A stretch of 64,000 nucleotides of DNA from Lycium barbarum (Eukaryota; Streptophyta; Magnoliopsida; Solanales; Solanaceae). Position numbers and translations under genes: made by a program. The notes beneath the pieces were generated by a model. That model did no database searches, was not told where the DNA came from, and saw only the letters and a list, made by a program, of their open reading frames with translations. Numbering within the stretch: position 1 is the first letter of the stretch; each line of letters begins with the position of its first letter. Below, one piece after another: positions 56,424-64,000 of this stretch. The stretch covers positions 49,436,457-49,500,456 of the forward strand of contig NC_083343.1 in NCBI RefSeq assembly GCF_019175385.1, written 5' to 3'.

Positions 56424-59303
56424 TGTTATGTCCCGTGTTTTCGCAAATTGGAAATCTTGAAAAATAATTAAGACTCGTATGTTATAAGGCAATATTTTGA
56501 TTTTTGTTAATATGCTTGTGTTTTTTATGAAAGTATTGGTGTCAAGACATCCGGGGAGGCCAAGGGCGAAATTGGAATTTCGGAAATTTGTTTCGAGAAT
56601 TACAAAACGAGAATTTCAACGAATTAGGCCAAGAAAAATTTGAACAAAAATTTGAAGCCCAAGTTGAGGGGTGGCCGGCCATAGGCCTTGGCCCAAACCT
56701 ATTTTAAATGGTCATGTGAATTACATGTGACCATTGATTAAGATATATATCATTGTGTGCCTTAGAATCTTCAAGAAACAAAAATCAAACAAACCTTGGG
56801 AGCAAAAACCCCCTTCGGCCGAACCCCATTTTCCAACAACAAAAAAATTTTCCTAGCCTTGTTTTGATTCTAAAAATCTTGTTCTTCTCATATTGTAGTA
56901 AGTTCAAGACGCTCTCCGACGTGATACAATTTGTTTGGCGAGGGAAACACGTTTTCGGCAAGTCGGAATTTCAAGAAAAGGTAAGAATTTTGCCACTTCT
57001 GTGTCATGGAATTTGTATGAATATTATAAGGATTGAGAATAGACGAGAATTCCGTAGTTTTGGTGTGTGTGTGAAATCGTGGGTGTGTGTGTGTGTGGTG
57101 AAGTGGCCGTGAGCCATGTTATGGTGAAGGAGACGAATTTGATTGTTGTTTAGTTTGCTAGTTGCGTCGTTGTGGCATTTATGGCATAAATGAATGTTTA
57201 ACGGGTTGAATTGGCATTGGAAATGGTTGCGGGTTTTTATGGGAAATTATATGATTTTTGTATATTCTTATATAATTGTGGAAGCAAGACTTTAAATGCG
57301 GATTATGGTTGTTGTTAATAAATTTGGAAGGAAATAATGCGAGTTAGTATGTTCGTCGTAGTTGTTGACGTTTCGGATAGAATACGGAAAGTGGCGGATT
57401 ATTTGAATTCATGTATATTGCATGGAATATTATTGGAATACCTTTGAATAACCTTGAATGAGTGAATGAATATGACAATGTTGACATTAGTTTGATATTG
57501 TGGAGTTTGAATGGAAGTTGTCACCTTATGTAAAAATGAAGGATATTGATGTTAGAACTTATTTTGTTGTGATTCTTGATTCATTTTGTATTGTTGGGTT
57601 GTTGTTGTTGAGATATTGAGCCGAGCTAAGCCTCGGGGATGCTATATGTATAGGAGAAGCGCTGCCGAAATTTCGGTAGACAACTATGACCTTAAGTTGA
57701 CTTCTTAGAATCTATAACTTACAATTGGTAACTTTGACCCTTTGTAGATTCTGAGCGAAACGGGATTTGAGTTTTGACGGGCGTGAGACGCTTATAAGGT
57801 ATGTAAGGCTACCCATTCCTTCTTTTCGCATGCCTTAGGTATACTAGGTCGATATTGGAGCCCCGAGGGAAATTCTATTCATGGAAATCCGAATTGGAAA
57901 TCGAGCACTATTCATTCAATTGAATTGAACTATAAAAGTCATACTTTGTTGAAAAGTGATCAAATGTTCGAAACTTTTGTAAATGTAATCTGATCGCTTC
58001 GAAACCTCCATGTGTGATTCCACAGACCCCGAATGTCCGTAATTCATGTCCGCCACCTCGACTTGACCCGAGGTGGGCCCACTAAGCCCGAGATTTCTTT
58101 GTTCACTCTATTAGGCCCATTTTTGTATAACGTCGGCAAGGAACCTTTGTTTATGAATTTGGCCATTATAAAATAATGTTTGATTTGCCATGATATTCTA
58201 AATTATACTTTGAGCTACAAATATCATTTTGGAAATACTATTGTGAAATGAGCCCCGTATTGACCGTTGAATTAACATATGATTTTATTAAGATTCAAAA
58301 GGTGTTTTAATATATAAACTGCATTGTTTTCTCACAACTCTACTCGTGCCCTTATTATGACTTCGTTCACCGGTTCCCGGGCCGGTTATGGTTCGTGCGC
58401 ACTATGATAAATTCGGCCGTATGCTGTGTTACGGTTCCCGAGGCCTCGCCATGGGGCCGGGTTTCGTTTGGATTTATGCTGTGATATGGCTGGTGATGTG
58501 TTATGATGATATGTGTGTTTGGGGATGTACGGAGATTTGAACCTTCTGGTGTTATGCTGTGTGTGGCACTAGCGTCGGAGTGGTGACCACGTTCCTGAGC
58601 TTTTGCATGATTTTATTTGCATTATGTATATATGTTTTCTGTACAGATTGGTGGTATTATGTTCAGTATTCCCCTTTTGTATCCCGTTTGTGTCAGTTGT
58701 GGCTTATATTTCTGTACTCTATGCTTTACATACTCAGTACATCTTTCGTACTGACCCCCTTTCTTCGGGGGCTGCGTTTCATGCCCGCAGGTACAGATAC
58801 CGGTGATCCACCACCGTAGGTTCCACTTTCTGCTATCTCGGAGTACTCCCTTTTGATCCGGAGTCCACTTTTGGTACATACATCTTTTGTTATGTATATA
58901 TTTCTGTATATCTGACTATTTGGGTACGGCGGGGCCCTGTCCCGTCATATGTCTTCGTTTTGGATTTGTAGAGGCCTGTAGTCATATATGTGGGTCGAGG
59001 GTCCTACATGTGTTTATTTGTCTCCGATTTGCGTCTTAATGCGGTCCGTCTGTTATGGTGGCCAAAATGGCCCTTAGGTTTATATTTGTACATATGACCG
59101 GTGATGTGCATTCCGCCGCTCCCTTCTGTTTGGATATGATATTTTGATACACGTGACCGCTTAAGACGAGTTTCCATTTAAATTATGTTTAAAATGGCTA
59201 TTATGAAATTTGAGCTAGGTTTGGGTTTGATAACTGGATATGTGAATTGGTCTGGGTGCCCAAGTAGGGTGCCAGTCGCGGCCCACGGGGCTGGGTCGTG
59301 ACA
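56424..59303 (+). mobile_element. 5' LTR of chromovirus L (2880 bp)
   Basis: TGTTATGTCCCG to GTCGTGACA, same family as solo LTR K. Donor-like AAAAGGTAAGAA near 56977 and AAGGTATGTAAGGC near 57797; acceptor-like CCCTTTGTAG at about 57740-57749; hairpin CAGTAC/GTACTG at 58735-58753 followed by TTCTTCGGGGGCTGCG. No palindrome array like those of A-F is obvious here. Confidence 0.92.
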
Positions 59304-59507
59304 AAAGTGTTATCAGAGCAGTTTGTCCTCGGAATGTCTAAAGGCCGTGTCTCGTAGGGTCTTGTTTATCGGTGTGTTGTGCACCACATCTATAAACAGG
59401 AGGCTACAGGGCATTTAGGGTGTTACCTTTCTTTGGAATCTTAGATCGTGCGTTAGAGCTGTGCTATTAGGATGATTTTGATCTGATTCGTTATTGTGTT
59501 TGCAGTG
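59304..59507 (+). other. L primer site and leader
   Basis: TGTTATCAGAGC (59308-59319) is the initiator Met-tRNA site with one mismatch. The shared leader follows, including TCTATAAACAGGAGGCTACAGG and TAGATCGTGCGTTAGAGC. It ends in an acceptor-like GTTATTGTGTTTGCAG just before the gag frame. No in-frame ATG lies upstream; the nearest in-frame ATG is followed by TGA. Confidence 0.8.
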
Positions 59508-60890
59508 ATACCTCCGAAGAAGGCAACGGCGGCCCAGAAGGGCAAGGCAGGGATGGCAGGCACTAGTCAGGCACAGCGAGTTACCCGGGCTCGTGTTTAT
59601 GATTTGCCCGAGGTTGTGCCCCATTCAGAGGGATCCGCTACACCACCACCAGCGGAGCCTGGAGCAGGTCCATCAGCAGCTCCAGGGGCCCGAGTACCTG
59701 CACCCAAGCCTCCACCTCCTCAGCCAGGGGCGGAGGACAGGACACTGAGAGAGGTTGTGCAGTTATTGACCACTCTGGTAGCGGGATAGGCTCACAGACG
59801 CGGGCGGAGAGATGATGATGATGACGACAGGCGTGACAGCCTGAGGGTTCGAGAGTTTCTATTATGTGGCCCTCCAGAGTTTTTCGGGTCTAAGCCCGAC
59901 GAGGACCCCCATGACTTTATTCGGGGGATGCGGCGCTCACTAGATTTGGTCAGGGCTTTAGAGACTGAGTCTCTTGAGTTGGCTTCGCATAGGCTACGGG
60001 ATGTTGCTGCTCACTGGTATGAGTCCTGGGAGCTATCCTGGGGTGAGGGTGCTCCCCCAGCTACTTGGGACGAGTTCGTGACTGCTTTCACTCGCCACAT
60101 TTTTCCCCAGAGTTACGGCGGGCGCGGGTTGACCGATTTTTGCATCTGCAGCAGAGGGGTCGGAGTGTCCGTGAGTATAATATGGAGTTTGATTCTTTGG
60201 CCCGGTATGCACCTGCCATAGTTGCAGATATGGCCGATCGGATGCACAGATATGTGATGGGGTTAGACCGCTACTTGATTGATGGTTGTATGGCGGTGGC
60301 ATTGCAGACAGACATGGACATTGCCCGACTACAGGCTTATGCCCTGGGCATGGAGGACCGGCATAGAGCTGACTATTCTAGTAGAGATCGGGACAGGAGG
60401 CCGCCCAAGAGGGCCAGATTCGCAGGCTATTCTGAAGATTCTCGAGGCGGACAGCCTCAGCAGCAGCAGTCAGGCAGAGATCTTCCTCCGTCAGGCCGAG
60501 GTACACAGTCAGCCGGCAGGAGATTTGACAGTGTAGGACAGTCTGGGGCCGGTCAGAGCTCCAGAGCGTCAGGGTCACAGATATCCAGAGGTCCCAGTCA
60601 CCCCAGACCACCCAGGCCCCGTTGTTCTCATTGCGGGAAATCACATCCAGGGGAATGTTACCGAGTTACTGGGGCCTGTTTTTCATGCGGCGGTCAGGGT
60701 CATATCATGCGAGATTGTCCGTTGGCGAGCGGTTCGGGTAGTGTGGCTCAGCCGACGGGATCAGCCGCTGGTTCATCATCTGCTCCATCAGTTGCGCGCC
60801 CTGCGGGGCGAGGTATGCCGGTACCGGCGGGACGCGGTCGAGGCCGTGGCAGTGCTTCAGGTTCTAGCGGTCCCTCGAACTGCATATATG
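59508..60890 (+). pseudogene. gag of L
   Basis: The frame begins ATACCTCCGAAG where an ATG is expected. Proline-rich N-terminus; a TAG at 59787-59789 (probably from CAG); capsid-like GPPEFFGSKPDEDPHDFIRGM, HRLRDVAAHWYESW and [12 protein letters not shown] one-base loss in the C-run near 60103-60106 shifts the frame, and the text continues in the long open frame that starts at 60065: [32 protein letters not shown]. The zinc knuckle [14 protein letters not shown] is at about 60675-60720, preceded by an extra [12 protein letters not shown] half-motif. Three lesions in total in L. Confidence 0.88.
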
Positions 60891-62752
60891 CATTAGCCAG
60901 TCGCCAGGATCAGGAGGCTTCGCCGAATGTCGTCACAGGTACATTATTGGTTTTCTCCCGATCTGTATATGCACTGATTGATCCTGGTTCTACTTTGTCA
61001 TATATTTCCCCTCTCGTTGCTAGTAAAATTGGGATAGTGTCTGAGCCCATAGAGCCATTTGAGGTAGCTACACCAGTCGGGGATTGTATTATAGCGAGGC
61101 AGGTATATAGGTATTGTTCTGTGACTATATGTGATCGCTGCACTAAAGCTGATTTGATAGAATTAGATATGATGGAATTCGATGTCATTATGGGAATGGA
61201 CTGGTTGGCTTCCTGTTATGCTAATGTTGACTGCCAGAAAAAGGTAGTCCATTTTCAGTTTCCAGGGGAACCAGTTATAGAGTGGTTCGGGTCTACAGCA
61301 TTGCCGAGGGGTAAGTTTATTTCGTACCTCAAGGCTAAGAAGATGATTCAGAAAGGTTATATCTATCATTTGGTTTGTGTGCACGATACTACAGCTGAGA
61401 CCCCTACTCTTCAGTCTGTTCCGGTTGTTAGTGAGTTCCCAGATGTGTTTCCAGATGAGCTTCCGGGTCTTCCGCCTGAACGGGAGATAGATTTCACTAT
61501 AGACTTGTTGCCGGATACGCAGCCTATATCTATTCCTCCGTACAGAATGGCACCGGCTGAATTGAAGGAATTGAAAGAGCAGCTGAAAGATCTGTTAGAT
61601 AAAGGCTTTATCAGACCCAGTACATCACCCTGGGGAGCGCCGGTATTATTTGTAAGAAAGAAAGATGGGTCGCTGCGAATGTGTATTGATTATCGGCAAC
61701 TAAATAAGGTGACTATAAAGAATAAATATCCCCTCCCCCGGATTGATGATTTGTTTGATCAGTTGCAGCGTTCTAAATATTTTTCAAAGATAGATTTGCG
61801 CTCGGGTTATCATCAGGTGCGAGTGCGAGAATCAGATATCCCAAAGACTGCTTTCAGGACCCGGTACGGGCATTATGAATTCAGAGTGATGTCTTTCGGG
61901 CTGACTAATGCTCCAGCGGTATTCATGGATCTGATGAATCGGGTATTTCGGCCTTTCCTGGATATGTTCGTGATTGTGTTTATCGATGATATTTTGATTT
62001 ATTCACGATCAGCGGAGGAGCATTCAGATCATTTGAGAACAGTACTTGGTATTCTTCGGCAACAAAAATTATATGCTAAATTCTCCAAATGTGAATTCTG
62101 GTTAACTTCTGTGGCATTCTTGGGGCATATTGTCGGAGCAGATGGTATTCGGGTCGATACGCAGAAAATTGAAGCTGTACAGAATTGGCCCAGTCCTACT
62201 ACACCGACAGAGGTACGCAGTTTTCTGGGGTTAGCCGGATATTATCGCAGGTTCGTGGAGAATTTTTCTTCTATAGCAGCACCACCGACGAAGCTTACTC
62301 AGAAGGCAACGAAGTTTCAGTGGACTGATGCCTGCGAGCACAGCTTCCAGACGTTGAAAGAAAAATTAATTACAACACCAATATTAGCTCTTCCAGAAGG
62401 ATCAAACGGGTATGTTGTCTATTGTGACGCCTCTGGTATTGGGATAGGTTACGTATTGATGCAGCACGGTCGAGTCATAGTCTATGCTTCTCGGCAGCTC
62501 AGACCGCACGAGAAGAATTATCCCACTCATGATCTTGAGTTGGCCGCGGTGATTCATGCTTTGAAGATTTAGCGGCATTACTTATATGGGGTCCACGTCG
62601 ATATTTATACAGACCATAAGAGTCTCCAGTATATTTTTAAACAGAAAGAACTAAATTCGCGGCAGAGAAGATGGCTTGAATTATTGAAAGACTATGACGT
62701 TGATATTCTGTACCATCCTGGGAAAGCCAATGTGGTAGCGGATGCACTTAGC
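60891..62752 (+). pseudogene. Protease, reverse transcriptase and RNase H of L
   Basis: Nearly intact. Protease [20 protein letters not shown] (about 60965) and [14 protein letters not shown]. Reverse transcriptase from about 61440 with [76 protein letters not shown] and [10 protein letters not shown] (about 61980). Connection and RNase [43 protein letters not shown] then TAG at 62570-62572 replacing Trp. The frame continues to [17 protein letters not shown] and [10 protein letters not shown]. One nonsense codon only in this stretch. Confidence 0.92.
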
Positions 62753-64000
62753 CGCAAGTCCATGGGCAGTTTGGCTGATGTACAATCTGGTAAGAAAGAC
62801 TTGGTTCGTGAGATTCATCAATTAGCCAGCCTTGGAGTTCGTTTGGCAGATTCTGGAGATATTGGGGTTTCTGTTCGAGGAATTGCTGAATCCTCGATTA
62901 TGGAAGATGTAAAGCAGCATCAGTTTGAAGATCCTGTTCTGTTCCAGTATAGAGAGGTGGCCCTTAATAAAGAAAAGACTCCGTTTGAAATTTCGCCTGA
63001 AGGGGTATTATTATATGAAGGCAGATTTTGTGTACCCGATGTTGCAGGCCTACGGCGACAGATCATGGGCGAGGCGCATAATGCACGGTATTCTGTTCAT
63101 CCTGGTTCCACTAAAATGTATCATGATCTCAGTTGTTTGTATTGGTTGGACGGTATGAAGAAAGATATTGCCGAATCCGTTGGTCAGTGCCCGAATTGTC
63201 AACAAGTTAAAATTGAACATCAGAAGCCCGGTGGATTATTACAGGAGATGGAAATTCCAGCCTGGAAATGGGAGATGATTAACATGGATTTCGTTGTTGG
63301 GTTACCGCGCACTCCACGCAGGTATGATTCTATTTGGGTTATTGTTGATAAATTGACGAAATCAGCCCACTTTCTCCCAGTCCGGACTACTTATTCGGCT
63401 GAGGACTATGCTAGATTATACATCAGAGAGATAGTCAGACTTCACGGAGTCCCTGTATCTATTATTACTGACCGAGGTGCCCAGTTTACGGCAAATTTCT
63501 GGAGGTCATTTCAGGAGGGATTAGGGACTGAGGTGAGCCTCAGTACAGCTTTTCACCCTCAGTCCGACGGGCAGGCCGAGCGCACTATTCAGACGCTGGA
63601 AGATATGTTGTGGGCCTGCGTTATTGATTTCAGAGGCAGCTGGGATGATCATTTGCCGCTTATTGAATTTACCTATAATAATAGTTATCACTCCAGCATT
63701 CAGATGGCACCATATGAAGCCCTTTATGGCAGAAAATGCAGATCTCCTATTGGTTGGTTCGACGTGGGCGAAACTAAATTAATTGGGCCAGATGTGATCC
63801 AGGAAGCAGTGGATAAAGTAAAACTTATTCGGGAGCGATTATTGGCTGCACAGAGTCGCCAGAAAGCATATGCAGACAGACGACGTCGACTATTAGAATT
63901 CCAGATTGGTGATTGGGTATTTCTGAAGGTATCGCCTATGAAGGGTGTTATGAGATTCGGTAAAAAGGGTAAGCTTAGCCCGCGGTATATTGGTCCATAT
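62753..64000 (+). CDS. Integrase of L, partial, open to the window edge
   Basis: The frame is open from 62573 to 64000 with no stop. H2C2 finger: [19 protein letters not shown] ... CPNCQQVK (63074-63210). Catalytic core: [11 protein letters not shown] (first Asp, about 63285), [14 protein letters not shown] (second Asp, about 63470), [16 protein letters not shown] (Glu, about 63570). C-terminal part [19 protein letters not shown] and [12 protein letters not shown] reaches the edge. All catalytic residues are kept, unlike in E. It belongs to the same polyprotein as the upstream pol; only the 62570 stop and the gag lesions would block expression. The chromodomain, if present, is outside. Confidence 0.9.

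Noticed and set aside
1..64000. A host gene hidden between the transposons
   Set aside because: Every stretch of useful length is assigned to an element or is non-coding with stops in all frames; no plant gene family, tRNA or rRNA was recognised.

Overview
The window is plant nuclear repeat DNA, and I find no host gene, tRNA or rRNA. It is built almost entirely of nested LTR retrotransposons and one dismembered LINE. Most LTR families have the Tekay-type chromovirus layout: LTRs of 2-3.4 kb starting TGTTAYA/TGTAACA and ending TGACA, a tRNA-iMet-like primer site, and a hairpin plus polypurine tract before the 3' LTR. The element families resemble those of Solanaceae; that assignment is inference from memory of such repeats.

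Layout. 1-4871 is a large inverted repeat (arms of about 2.17 kb, 524 bp spacer). It mirrors the 3' end and 3' LTR of an Athila/Tat-like element (A) together with the gag fragment of an older chromovirus (N) into which A had inserted. 4689-7740 is the N gag, leader and 5' LTR, all on the minus strand. 7741-9443 is decayed internal DNA leading into LTR F (9444-10290). LTR F is split by a LINE and resumes at about 52500-54662. The LINE can be followed in its reading frames from 10296 to 52225 once the insertions are removed: H (10446-19440, TSD CTAAC, a non-coding element with 3.4-kb LTRs), E (22619-43516, TSD TGAAG/TGAAA, a broken gag-pol chromovirus) and J (44048-49484, TSD ACCTG, a solo LTR). 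E was itself hit by B (22718-26694, truncated), D (26855-33143, TSD TGTTT, keeping only a protease relic) and C (41088-43455, TSD TGAAA, solo LTR). J was hit by K (44911-47829, solo LTR). 54663-56423 is an F-family LTR in the opposite orientation (M), broken at 56424 by element L, whose 5' LTR, gag and pol run off the right edge.

Nesting order, oldest first: F; LINE; then H, E and J; then B, C and D inside E and K inside J. M entered F, and L entered M. The right edges of M and L and the left edge of the inverted repeat lie outside the window.

The most interesting signals are cis-regulatory. (1) Unrelated LTR families each carry a promoter-proximal array of short imperfect palindromes with a family-specific core. 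(2) A block of roughly 400-450 bp with such an array is shared by the Athila/Tat-like LTR A and the chromovirus LTR B, in inverted orientation, while LTR C, B's sister, carries a different array between homologous flanks. (3) A hairpin of the form CAGTAC-loop-GTACTG, with wobble-preserving substitutions, recurs near the 3' part of the chromovirus-type LTRs. (4) A second hairpin with loop AGGA precedes the polypurine tract.
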